Below are positions 17,671-25,498 of a stretch of 57,901 nucleotides of DNA, in pieces (positions within the stretch are counted from its first letter, which is position 1; the number at the start of each line of letters is the position of its first letter). Under the pieces are notes generated by a model. It was not told the DNA's origin and ran no database searches. It saw nothing but the letters and a program-made list of their open reading frames with translations. The stretch is from positions 1 to 57,901 of the forward strand of contig CAUUKX010000003.1 in NCBI GenBank assembly GCA_963545585.1. The letters are read 5' to 3'. Source of the DNA: W11650 sp963545585 (lineage in GTDB: Bacteria; Bacillota; Clostridia; Lachnospirales; Vallitaleaceae). The translations under genes and the position numbers were made by a program.

Positions 17671-18825
17671 TTAAATCATACGCACCGTCGGCAGTTCCAC
17701 GGTAAATACCGTGCCGGCTGGCGTGCTTTTTTCAATCCACACCCGGCCACCGTGGAGCTTGACCGTTTCCCAAACCAGCGCCAGCCCAAGGCCCACGCCA
17801 CCCAGTGCCCGGCTGACCGACTTATCCACCCGGAAAAAGGGCTGAAAAATGCTTTTTTGATACTCTTCCGGGATGCCGCCGCCAGTATCAGCCACCCGAA
17901 TCAGCGCCTTGCCATCGCTGTACCCAGTTGACACCGTAACCCGCCCGCCGGGACGATTGTACTTAATGGCATTTTCCACTAAATTAAAAATCACCCGGTA
18001 AATTAAAATATCACTGCCAATCAGCTCGACTTCCTTGCCGACCTGCTCCAGCATAATATTTTGCTTTTCCGCCACCGGCGACAAGTCAGCCAGTATTTCC
18101 TCAATCATCGGAGTCAGCTCAATTCTGTCGGTCCGGCGGACGGTTTCCAGCTCACTCATATCCAGTAAAGTCGTTACCATCAGCGACAATCTTTCCGTTT
18201 GTTCCTGAAGCGTGGTAATGATTTCCGCCATATCCGTCAGCTTTCCCTGCTCCTTAGTATATAAATCCATTTGTGCCTGCATCAGCGCCAAAGGCGTGCG
18301 CAGCTCATGAGCGGCGTTACCGGTAAATTGCCGCTGCGCCTCAAACGCCGTTGAAATTCGGCCTAACATCTGATTAAAAGATTGACTGAGCATCCGAAAT
18401 TCCGGAATCTCGTTTTCATTAACCGCTGACTCGGTTAAGTTTTCCATTTGAATCCGTTCTACCTGATTGGAAAACTCGCGCAGTGGCTTTAAGGACCGCC
18501 CGCTGACAAAATAGGCAATCACGCCGCTCAGGAGCGTAACTACCGCCGTAATCAACCAGCCATTAATACTGAAATTAGTCTTGGTATCGTCAACCTGATC
18601 GGAAAAAGTCCCAAAAAACTCATCCATTTGTCCTTCCGGAATACTGATATAAAGCTGTTCTGGATCTTTAAAGGTATCAATCTGATAATCCAGTACCAAG
18701 CCGCCCAGCGCATCAATATAAAACGAACCGGAACTGTACAGCAAAAGATTCATGGAAATACAGGCCGCCGCAATCAGCAGCGAGGTCATCAGCGTAATCC
18801 GCCATTGCAGAGATAATTTTCTCAT
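17671..18825 (-). CDS. Sensor histidine kinase
   Basis: Membrane sensor of 384 residues. The first membrane helix is near residues 10-30. An extracytoplasmic region of about 65 residues follows, with a second helix near 92-110, and a HAMP-like linker. The phospho-acceptor is in the H box NAAHELRTPLALM, the N box is LVENAIKYNRPGG, and the G boxes are DTGGGIPEE and GGVGLGLALVW. It overlaps the response regulator gene by four bases (ATGA), so they form one unit. The signal is unknown. It lies next to, and is read away from, the redox cluster that starts at 20171. Confidence 0.92.
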   Translation of the reverse strand: MRKLSLQWRITLMTSLLIAAACISMNLLLYSSGSFYIDALGGLVLDYQIDTFKDPEQLYISIPEGQMDEFFGTFSDQVDDTKTNFSINGWLITAVVTLLSGVIAYFVSGRSLKPLREFSNQVERIQMENLTESAVNENEIPEFRMLSQSFNQMLGRISTAFEAQRQFTGNAAHELRTPLALMQAQMDLYTKEQGKLTDMAEIITTLQEQTERLSLMVTTLLDMSELETVRRTDRIELTPMIEEILADLSPVAEKQNIMLEQVGKEVELIGSDILIYRVIFNLVENAIKYNRPGGRVTVSTGYSDGKALIRVADTGGGIPEEYQKSIFQPFFRVDKSVSRALGGVGLGLALVWETVKLHGGRVWIEKSTPAGTVFTVELPTVRMI

Positions 18826-19499
18826 TTCTCCGCCCCTCCAATCTGATAGCCAACGCCCACTCGATTTTGAATCGGATCATAACCCAGCGCCGCTTTCAGC
18901 TTTTTACGGAGCGAAGAAATATGCACCCGAATAGAGTTGCTGAACAAATCAACACTGCTGTCCCAAACATGATCAATCAGTTCCTCCTGACTGACCGGTC
19001 TCCCCTGATGCAGCAAGAGATACTCCAATATCCCGCTTTCTTTTCGGGTCAGGGCGATTGTTTTCCCCTCCGCTGATGCTTCCCGGCTTTTGGTGTTAAA
19101 GGACAACTCTCCACACAAAAGACAGGTATCACTTTGAATAAACTTGCGCCGGGTCAAGCTTCGCACCCGGGCTTCCAGTTCATCCAAATGAAAAGGCTTA
19201 GCCAAATAGTCATTAGCTCCCGCATCCAGACCCTCAACCTTATCGGCGATTTGACTGCGAGCCGATAAAATCAATACTCCCGTTTCTTCATCCGCCGCCC
19301 GCAAAGATCGCAATACCTCCATACCGTCCATTTCCGGCAAATTCAAATCCAGCACCACCAAATCGTAATGTTCTACCTCCAAAATCTCCTTCGCCTCTCT
19401 GCCGTTATAGCAGGTATCCACCTCGTAGCCCGACTGGCGCAGACTTTTCGCAATCGTATCACACAGCATTTTTTCATCTTCTACTATTAAAAGCCGCAT
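18822..19499 (-). CDS. OmpR/PhoB-type response regulator
   Basis: DNA-binding partner of the downstream histidine kinase. The receiver domain has the acidic pocket VEDEK and the phospho-acceptor Asp in VVLDLNLPEMDG. The conserved Lys is in AKPFHLDELEAR. The C-terminal winged helix contains VSQEELIDHVWDS and VHISSLRKKL. Start 19499 (225 residues) is chosen because GGAGGAG is correctly spaced; the ATG at 19517 is not. Confidence 0.93.
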   Translation of the reverse strand: MRLLIVEDEKMLCDTIAKSLRQSGYEVDTCYNGREAKEILEVEHYDLVVLDLNLPEMDGMEVLRSLRAADEETGVLILSARSQIADKVEGLDAGANDYLAKPFHLDELEARVRSLTRRKFIQSDTCLLCGELSFNTKSREASAEGKTIALTRKESGILEYLLLHQGRPVSQEELIDHVWDSSVDLFSNSIRVHISSLRKKLKAALGYDPIQNRVGVGYQIGGAEK

Positions 19500-19554
19500 T
19501 TGCTCCTCCTTCTTCATCCGTTCCTACCGCCGCAGAAATATTTGAGTTTCTTCC

Positions 19555-19583
19555 ATTATAATATGTTTCCGTTCTGTCGGCAA
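19555..19583 (-). promoter_or_regulatory. Promoter for the two-component operon
   Basis: On the minus strand TTGCCG (19583-19578) and TATAAT (19560-19555) are 17 bases apart, about 55 bases before the response regulator start. Confidence 0.65.
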
Positions 19584-19590
19584 CATAGTG

Positions 19591-19726
19591 ACTCAACTTT
19601 CTCATATTCGATCGAACCGTCTTTTTTAGGCAGATTGCCCGCCCGGGCAGAAAGCAAAGCTTTCAATCAGGCAGACTGCCCGCCCGGGCAGAAGTGCGAA
19701 GCACTTCGATCAGGGGAAAGTTGAGT
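19591..19726. repeat. Hairpin-mosaic element, copy F
   Basis: Termini ACTCAACTTTCTCAT (19591) and GGGGAAAGTTGAGT (to 19726). Flanking sequences are ATAGTGA (19585-19591) and ATAGTTA (19727-19733). It contains two CTGCCCGCCCGGGCAG-type palindromes, GAAAGC/GCTTTC (loop AAA) and GAAGTGC/GCACTTC (loop GAA). It sits directly upstream of the two-component promoter. Confidence 0.9.
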
Positions 19727-19754
19727 ATAGTTACTATACCAGATTAAAATAAAG

Positions 19755-19784
19755 TTTTTGTTAAATTACAGGGCTTAACAAAAA
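19755..19784. promoter_or_regulatory. Perfect inverted repeat before the redox cluster
   Basis: TTTTTGTTAA (19755-19764) and TTAACAAAAA (19775-19784) are exact complements around ten bases. It lies between the divergent two-component operon and the redox cluster. It could be an operator, or a terminator read in either direction. Confidence 0.45.
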
Positions 19785-19824
19785 TTTTACACTGCGTGGT
19801 GTATGATGGGTTCATCAAGCAGTT

Positions 19825-20000
19825 GAAGCGCGCAAGCATAAAGGAATGCGACCGCAAAGCGGGCATATTCATTTTGCAGCGCTTCTCCGGCAGACGGTCG
19901 GTTTTGTGCAGCAAAATCCGACGTCTTCGTAGACAATTCGCAAAGCGGATTGTCAGAAGACCGCGGCGAAAGCTTTCAAACGCAGCATTTGGTCTGCCGG
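19825..20000. repeat. 110-bp hairpin repeat (family 2), copy 1 with insertion
   Basis: Same left half (GAAGCGCGCAAGCAT..., ACCGC-AAA-GCGGG hairpin, ...GCGCTTC) and right half (GCGAAAGCTTTC... GGTCTGCCGG) as the copies at 20011 and 22367. Between them are about 66 extra bases that fold into two further hairpins, one of them nested (GTCTTC...GAAGAC outside, GACAATTCGC/GCGGATTGTC with an AAA loop inside). Confidence 0.85.
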
Positions 20001-20010
20001 GGAACAACCG

Positions 20011-20120
20011 GAAGTGCGCAAGCATAAATGAATGCGACCGCGAAGCGGGCATATTCATTTTGCGGCGCTTCTCCAAGGACCACGGCGAAAGCTTTCAAGC
20101 AAAGCATTTGGTCTGCCGGA
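20011..20120. repeat. 110-bp hairpin repeat (family 2), copy 2
   Basis: Nearly identical over 110 bases to the copy at 22367-22476 and lying ten bases after copy 1. The left 60 bases form an imperfect hairpin centred on GCGACCGC-AAA-GCGGGC. The right part holds the GAAAGCTTTC palindrome. Confidence 0.9.
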
Positions 20121-20170
20121 GTAGCTAAACTTGCCTGAATGGTAAGAACAAATAAGGAAGGTGATTGATA

Positions 20171-20317
20171 ATGAAATGGAAAACAAAAACCAATGCACAG
20201 CTTTTTACGCTGGCATTCGGTGTCGCCATGCTTGGGTTAGGCATCTGGCGAAACGAAGTAAATGTAGTATTAACCAAAGCTGTCAAAATATGTTTGGAGT
20301 GTGTGGGCATTGGATAA
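20171..20317 (+). CDS. CXXC mini membrane protein (CD1871A-like)
   Basis: 48-residue protein with an excellent ribosome site (AAGGAAGGTGAT). One membrane helix is likely at residues 10-26 (LFTLAFGVAMLGLGIW). A CLEC (CxxC) motif sits near the C-terminus at residues 41-44. Size, CxxC tail and position before a NapH-like ferredoxin and a TlpA-like protein match the CD1871A family of small CXXC proteins of Clostridia. Role unknown; a redox part in the same pathway is inferred. The downstream gene overlaps its end. Confidence 0.75.
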   Translation: MKWKTKTNAQLFTLAFGVAMLGLGIWRNEVNVVLTKAVKICLECVGIG

Positions 20318-21281
20318 GAAAAAAATGAAGTTTAAAACGATTTCGCATTATTTGGCTCGATTCCGACTGGGGCTTCAGGGTGTGGCAACACTGCTGACCA
20401 ATATCCACCTACCAAACTTTTTAAAAGGAACGATTTACACTGGCAAGGCCAAAGTCGCCTGCGTGCCGGGACTAAATTGTTATTCCTGTCCAGGAGCAAC
20501 CGGCGCCTGCCCGATTGGAGCATTTCAGGCAGTTGTTGGTTCTTCAAAGTTTAGTTTTACCTACTATATTACCGGGTTCATGATTTTGCTGGGCGTACTG
20601 CTGGGACGGTTTATCTGCGGTTTCCTTTGCCCCTTTGGTTGGTATCAGGATTTGCTGCATAAGATTCCAAGCAAAAAGTTTTCAACCAAAAAACTAAAAC
20701 TGCTGCGCAATCTGAAATATCTTATCCTATTGGTTATGGTAGTTCTCTTGCCGGCACTGGTAACCAACGCAGTCGGTATGGGCAATCCTTTCTTCTGTAA
20801 GTATGTTTGTCCGCAGGGCGTTCTTGGCGGAGCGATTCCTCTGGCAATTGCCAGTCCCTCTGTTCGGGGAGCTTTGGGCAAACTCTTTACTTGGAAAGCA
20901 TCCATCCTGCTGACCATAACCATACTAAGCGTTTTCGTCTACCGTCCATTCTGTAAATGGATTTGCCCGCTGGGCGCCATGTATGCCCTGTTTAATCGGG
21001 TATCACTGTTTCAGATGAAAGTCAGCGATAAGTGCATTTCCTGCGGTCGCTGCGTTAAAGCCTGCAAAATGGATGTTGACGTAACCAAAACACCGAATCA
21101 TACCGAATGTATCCGCTGCGGCATGTGTATCAGCGCCTGCCCGACCGGTGCCATCAGTTACCGTTATGGGTTTGGCTCCGGTGATAAAAAAACGGCGCAG
21201 CCGGTAGAAGCAATGAACGGCTGCAAACTATGTGCTGCCAAAATGGTAAAAAAAGAAGTTGCTGAACCACAAAACATTTAA
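20310..21281 (+). CDS. Membrane-bound polyferredoxin (NapH-like 4Fe-4S protein)
   Basis: Membrane protein of about 323 residues with iron-sulfur clusters. Four or five membrane segments are visible. CYSCPGATGACP and the paired segments CGFLCPFGW / CKWICPLGA flank the helices as in NapH/CcoG-like proteins. Two ferredoxin motifs follow: CISCGRCVKAC and CIRCGMCISAC. A further GCKLC is near the C-terminus. Start is uncertain: TTG at 20310 has GGAG ten bases upstream, while GTG 20301 is too close to it and ATG 20325 has only a weak site. It overlaps the CXXC gene by eight bases. It probably passes electrons through the membrane to the TlpA-like lipoprotein encoded next; this is inference. Confidence 0.85.
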   Translation: MDKKKMKFKTISHYLARFRLGLQGVATLLTNIHLPNFLKGTIYTGKAKVACVPGLNCYSCPGATGACPIGAFQAVVGSSKFSFTYYITGFMILLGVLLGRFICGFLCPFGWYQDLLHKIPSKKFSTKKLKLLRNLKYLILLVMVVLLPALVTNAVGMGNPFFCKYVCPQGVLGGAIPLAIASPSVRGALGKLFTWKASILLTITILSVFVYRPFCKWICPLGAMYALFNRVSLFQMKVSDKCISCGRCVKACKMDVDVTKTPNHTECIRCGMCISACPTGAISYRYGFGSGDKKTAQPVEAMNGCKLCAAKMVKKEVAEPQNI

Positions 21282-21407
21282 AACAAACCATAACGTCAAA
21301 GCCTTGTAATAGCCGCTTTGGGCAGAAAAAGGCACAGCAATAGGCGAAAAATCCTATGTTGTTTATTCGGCGTTTCAATATTTAATCAAAAAAAAGGAGA
21401 AAAACAA

Positions 21408-22367
21408 ATGAAAAACTTACAAAAATTATCGACATTATTATTCGCTTTGGTCCTTACTTTTAGTCTGGCGGCCTGCGGTCAGGCTCAAAACGGCAACAAG
21501 CCCGCCGCTCCCTCTAAGAGCGAAAGTTCAGAAAAGCCCGCTGACTCCGCCAAAACCGGAGAAATCATTGAGGATTTAAAAGCTCAGATTGAAAAACTGA
21601 CCCAAGAAGAAAATGCAATTTTTGACAGTCATAAGGAACTTTGGGACAAGGTTTTCATGAAGATGGACAAGCAGGTCGCACCGTTAATTGACAAAGAAAA
21701 CTTCAGCTATGTTGATGATACTTTGCTGAAAACAATTAATGACAATATTAAAGATTTTACCGAAGAAGAAGTAAAAATCTTAAAGGCTGATGCTGAAAAA
21801 ATTCGGGAACTGGAAAATAAAATTGATGAATTGACGAAAAAAATCAGCAAAATGGAAGCTGGCGATGATTCTGCAAATGCAAATACCGCTGATTCCTCAT
21901 CCGGCAAGACATTCCCGGCTTTTGAAGGCAAGGATTTCGACGGCAACAGCGTTGACGGTAGCATCTTCTCCAAAAACGCCGTAACCGTTGTCAACTACTG
22001 GTTCAGCGGCTGTGCTCCGTGCGTTGGCGAGTTGCCGGAATTAAATGCCTTGAATGAAGAATTAAAAGCTAAGGGCGGCGCAGTCATCGGCATTAATACC
22101 GAAACTTTAAACGGAGATGCCAGCGCAATTGCCGAAGCACAGGGAATCTTAAAAAAGCAAGGCGCATCCTATCAGAACATTTATTTTGACCCATCCAGCG
22201 AAGCTGGAAAGATGGCTATGGACATCGTCAGTTTCCCAACGACCATCGTCGTTGACAGAAACGGCAACATCGTTGGTGAACCGTTGCTGGGTGCAATCAG
22301 CAATGAACAGGTTTTAAAAGAACTGCAAGCTCGTATTGACAGTGTTTTAGCGAAAGACAAGAAATAG
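21408..22367 (+). CDS. TlpA-family thioredoxin-like lipoprotein with N-terminal helical domain
   Basis: Extracytoplasmic thiol-disulfide oxidoreductase of 319 residues. A lipobox LAAC puts the lipidated Cys at residue 23, followed by a Ser/Lys/Pro linker. Residues about 55-145 form a helical domain containing KELWDKV at 77-82; the same kind of domain occurs twice in the protein encoded at 22612. The thioredoxin fold covers about 168-319 with the active site WFSGCAPC (Cys 202 and 205) and the cis-Pro loop SFPTT near 275-279. AAAGGAG precedes the start. The stop codon overlaps the first base of repeat family 2 copy 3. It is likely kept reduced by the preceding membrane ferredoxin. Confidence 0.88.
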   Translation: MKNLQKLSTLLFALVLTFSLAACGQAQNGNKPAAPSKSESSEKPADSAKTGEIIEDLKAQIEKLTQEENAIFDSHKELWDKVFMKMDKQVAPLIDKENFSYVDDTLLKTINDNIKDFTEEEVKILKADAEKIRELENKIDELTKKISKMEAGDDSANANTADSSSGKTFPAFEGKDFDGNSVDGSIFSKNAVTVVNYWFSGCAPCVGELPELNALNEELKAKGGAVIGINTETLNGDASAIAEAQGILKKQGASYQNIYFDPSSEAGKMAMDIVSFPTTIVVDRNGNIVGEPLLGAISNEQVLKELQARIDSVLAKDKK

Positions 22368-22476
22368 AAGTGCGCAAGCATAAATGAATGCGACCGCAAA
22401 GCGGGCATATTCATTTTGCGGCGCTTCTCCAAGGACCACGGTGAAAGCTTTCAAACGCAGCATTTGGTCTGCCGGA
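22367..22476. repeat. 110-bp hairpin repeat (family 2), copy 3
   Basis: It begins at the last base of the TlpA stop codon and ends GCCGGA at 22476. It is almost the same as copy 2 (20011-20120), with only a few base differences. Confidence 0.9.
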
Positions 22477-22499
22477 GCCTTACCCTTTGTTTCCTTTGT

Positions 22500-22518
22500 G
22501 AAGATCTGATCAGACTTC
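22500..22518. promoter_or_regulatory. Palindrome upstream of the helical-repeat gene
   Basis: GAAGATCTGATCAGACTTC: the inner TCTGATCAGA is a perfect palindrome and the outer GAAG/CTTC also pair. It is 94 bases before the next start codon and may be an operator. Confidence 0.3.
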
Positions 22519-22611
22519 AGTAAATATATATTCAGCTCTTGCCAGCTGCTCTTTGGCGGCTGGGCGACATAGCTGAGCGTGTTAAAATACCTGAAAAAGG
22601 AGGACATTACT

Positions 22612-23361
22612 ATGAACAACAAAAAAATTTTAGGATTGACTTTAGCCGTTATGATGACCGCTTCTATTATCGAAGCACCGGCTTCGGCTTTAGCAGCTAA
22701 TGCCGACGATGCGCCGTCAACTCGAATCCTAACAGAATCCAAATTAAGCGAAGCCGAGATTTTGGATAAAATTGACGCTTTGGAAAGAAAAAGCAGCGCT
22801 CTGTACAAATCCCGTCAAAGTCTGTGGGAAAAGGTTGATGCCGCTTACAATGCACTGCCGGGAAACTATGATTATGAAAAACACGACGATGCGGCTTTCA
22901 TCCGCAGTCTCAAATCTTTGACTCAGTCAGAGAAGGAGGCCTTAATCGCCGATGGAGAAGCATTGGATAAAATTGACGCAGAGCTTGACAGTCTGTATGC
23001 ACTGCTGCCGCAGGACAAAGGCGGCGAAATGCCAAATCTGCCCGCACTGCCTCTGCCTCTGAATGTTGACCCCAAGTTAGCTCAGGAAATGATTGACCTC
23101 GAAGACAAATACGAAGAACTTGCTCATAAGCATGACGAACTCTGGGCCAAGGTTGATGAAGCATACGCTAATCTGCCAGACAACTACAATTTTGATAATT
23201 TCGTTGAGGCTGATTTTATTCGCGGTCTGACAAACTTAACCGCTGACGAAAAGAAAACATTGCTCGATAATATCGCTGCCGTTGACGAGCTTCATGCCAA
23301 ACTGGACGCGATTTATCAAACCATTTGGGGCGACGACCGGAATGATAAGATGCCCCTGTAA
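22612..23361 (+). CDS. Secreted protein with two helical repeats, function unknown
   Basis: 249 residues. A signal peptide with cleavage probably after ASALA is at residues 1-29. Two repeats follow at about 54-130 and 161-236. Each has the pattern: helix, LW.KVD.AY, LP.NY.., a D/A-rich turn, FIR.L..LT..EK..L, helix ending LD.(L/I)Y. A linker rich in Pro and Leu joins them. The same domain occurs once in the adjacent TlpA-like lipoprotein. There are no Cys residues, so it is not itself a redox enzyme. AAGGAGG precedes ATG 22612. I do not recognise the family. Placement at the end of the redox cluster suggests a partner of the lipoprotein. Confidence 0.8.
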   Translation: MNNKKILGLTLAVMMTASIIEAPASALAANADDAPSTRILTESKLSEAEILDKIDALERKSSALYKSRQSLWEKVDAAYNALPGNYDYEKHDDAAFIRSLKSLTQSEKEALIADGEALDKIDAELDSLYALLPQDKGGEMPNLPALPLPLNVDPKLAQEMIDLEDKYEELAHKHDELWAKVDEAYANLPDNYNFDNFVEADFIRGLTNLTADEKKTLLDNIAAVDELHAKLDAIYQTIWGDDRNDKMPL

Positions 23362-23491
23362 AAAAGGACCCATTTTTCCTCTGCGTAAACTTCTGCGTAT
23401 TACATCCCTTCTTTCCAAAAATAAAGTAGGAACGGCAAACGCAGAGGAAAATTGAGTTATATTCCCTTCCTGAAAAAAAAATCACAAAGAG

Positions 23492-23528
23492 AACGCACTG
23501 TGCCCTTTACACAGTGCGTTTTCTATTT
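23492..23528 (+). terminator. Terminator after the redox cluster
   Basis: AACGCACTGTG pairs perfectly with CACAGTGCGTT around seven bases, followed by TTTTCTATTTT. A separate inverted repeat (TTTTTCCTCTGCGT near 23373 and ACGCAGAGGAAAA near 23438) lies just before it. Confidence 0.9.
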
Positions 23529-23705
23529 TAATATCCCTTTATCAACCCTTGCGGCTAACAATAATGATACCCAGCACCGTCAACGGTTCTCATTCATCCG
23601 TGGCGTTTTCCAGCGCAGTCCCCGCACCTGCCGCCCGAAATATTTCAGCATTACTGTTCCCCGCCCAAAAACCGGTACTTCCGTAGAATCGACATCATTT
23701 CCGCC

Positions 23706-25424
23706 TCAATTTCGGCTAATCTTTTCCCTCATTTTTGTCAAATCACCGCCTGCCACCAGCGGCAGCTGCCCGGCGTTTAAGGCATAATACGCCTGACTTG
23801 CTAATTTCGGCTGATGAAGCGGTACAGCTGTATAAGGAAAACTTTGCAGCAGCTCTTTATCCTGCGGATTATCCGTCATAATCAGGACATCCTCTTTTGA
23901 CCAGCCACTTCTTTTCATAATTCGCTCAATCCCGCCGCCCTTAGAAGCTGATACCGCCTGAAAATAAGTACGGCTACCGTACTCCCGCCGCCGCAGCGGC
24001 GTTTGCCCAAACTGCCCGGCCAGCGTTGTCGGCATTTGCAGCCGCAGCAATTCACCTTTTAAAAACTGCGGCTTTATTCTTCCAGCCATACTGAGCCAGT
24101 TTTCTTCCAACATCGGCATTTGCTCTATCCGGCTGACAATCCGCTTTTCTTCTGTTGTTAAATTGTTTTCAATCAAATCGTCTATGAATTGCTTATCCGC
24201 CCAAACTTCTGCATCCGCTTCTTGGCTTATTTCGACTTCTTCAAGCCCTTGTTTTGCCCCTACTGGCATTTTTTTTACTTGCTCCTTTTCAGTCAAAAAT
24301 CGGAGGATTTGCTCTTTTTCTGCTGGAGCAATCGGCCATGTCATTTCCAGTCCGGTTTCCCGATCAATGACGCATGCGCCGTCAAAGAACACACCGCCGC
24401 TAAAAAAGCGATAAGCCTTGCCCAGTGCCCGCCGAACCGAAGAAACACTTCGTGCCGTTGCCAAATACAAACGACAACCGGCACTTAAAGCCGCCAGCAA
24501 TTCCGGCAATCCCGCCAGCAAGCGGCCATTTTCCGTCAGTACCCCGTCAAAGTCCAAAAAAATTGCCTGCCATTGCCGCTTCTGCGGAATCCGAAATGCT
24601 CTGTTTGCTCCGAAAAAGCGAGCCAGCGGATTACCGGCAAAATTAGAATAGCCCAGATAGCAATCGCATAGCCGATGATTATGACAGAGCTGATTCTTCC
24701 TTTTTTCGCTTTTTTGGAAAAAACAACCGGGTCTGACCATGCCCCTATCCAGATATTGATTTTCCGCCGCCAGACAGCGGCAAAAACCCGCCCCACCGGA
24801 GGCTTCTTGCCGGTACCGGGCAAACTCATAGCCAAACATCGGGTCAATCGCCTGCAAACGCTCGATTATTTCCCGGGAAAATGCCGCTTTACGCCGATCC
24901 ATAGCATTTAGCCATAAATAAATCGGCGGCGGCAGCTCAGCTCGAAGTGCCCGAATTTCGTCCTCATTCTCAAGCGTTGCCACCATCCCGGCCGCAATTT
25001 CCACTTCGTCCGCCAGCTGCTTAATCCTATCCAAAAAGCCCGCCCGGCTGGTCATCTCTGGGTGATAGGTTGCCCATAATCGAATTTTACCGGCATTGCC
25101 CCGCTGCCGCAGCAGCCGTAAAAAGCTCTCCGGCTCCCAGCTCAAGTTAGTTTGAATCCCAACCGCCCGCACCTGCGGTAGTGCCGATAAATCCGCCAAA
25201 ATCGCCTGATACATAGGATAAATCATCCCCTCGCCATAAGGCAAAAAGAAAATCTGAACTGCTTCTGCCTGTCGGCGAATCTGCTCATAAAACCGGCGCA
25301 GGCCGTTCTCCTCCCGCCGCATTTCCTCTCTGTTGCCACTGCCTTTTGCAAACGCACAGTAAGAACAGCGGTAATTACAGGACTTGATAAAACCTCGATA
25401 ATAAATGGTCTGTATTTTTTCCAT
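23706..25424 (-). CDS. STM4011-family radical SAM protein fused to a HAD hydrolase
   Basis: Residues 1 to about 280 are a radical SAM domain with the cluster motif CNYRCSYC (Cys 16, 20, 23). They continue into a Cys-rich region (CRC, PGC, CHNHRLCDC) that could hold a second cluster, as in the STM4011 family. From about residue 287 a HAD phosphatase domain follows: FLDFDGVLTE (catalytic Asp pair), ATARS, and the final acidic motif MTDNPQDKEL. Start 25424 fits the family, though its ribosome site is poor. An in-frame ATG at 25496 would add 24 residues coded by repeat-derived DNA. It is the last gene of the STM4015-4011 operon, separated from STM4012 by a 17-bp tandem array. Substrate unknown. 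Confidence 0.8.
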   Translation of the reverse strand: MEKIQTIYYRGFIKSCNYRCSYCAFAKGSGNREEMRREENGLRRFYEQIRRQAEAVQIFFLPYGEGMIYPMYQAILADLSALPQVRAVGIQTNLSWEPESFLRLLRQRGNAGKIRLWATYHPEMTSRAGFLDRIKQLADEVEIAAGMVATLENEDEIRALRAELPPPIYLWLNAMDRRKAAFSREIIERLQAIDPMFGYEFARYRQEASGGAGFCRCLAAENQYLDRGMVRPGCFFQKSEKRKNQLCHNHRLCDCYLGYSNFAGNPLARFFGANRAFRIPQKRQWQAIFLDFDGVLTENGRLLAGLPELLAALSAGCRLYLATARSVSSVRRALGKAYRFFSGGVFFDGACVIDRETGLEMTWPIAPAEKEQILRFLTEKEQVKKMPVGAKQGLEEVEISQEADAEVWADKQFIDDLIENNLTTEEKRIVSRIEQMPMLEENWLSMAGRIKPQFLKGELLRLQMPTTLAGQFGQTPLRRREYGSRTYFQAVSASKGGGIERIMKRSGWSKEDVLIMTDNPQDKELLQSFPYTAVPLHQPKLASQAYYALNAGQLPLVAGGDLTKMREKISRN

Positions 25425-25433
25425 GCAACTACA

Positions 25434-25445
25434 CTCAACTTTCCA
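25434..25445. repeat. Isolated terminus of a hairpin-mosaic element
   Basis: ACTCAACTTTCC, the element end, with no partner end or internal hairpins. It lies nine bases before the chosen STM4011 start codon. Confidence 0.6.
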
Positions 25446-25498
25446 ATCTGTCTGCTGTCCTTGCCGCAATGCCGCCGAAATCGTTCTCTCCGCCATTG

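Noticed and set aside
19796..20128. Forward frame of 110 codons before the CXXC gene
   Set aside because: It is made almost wholly of family 2 repeat DNA and has no ribosome site.
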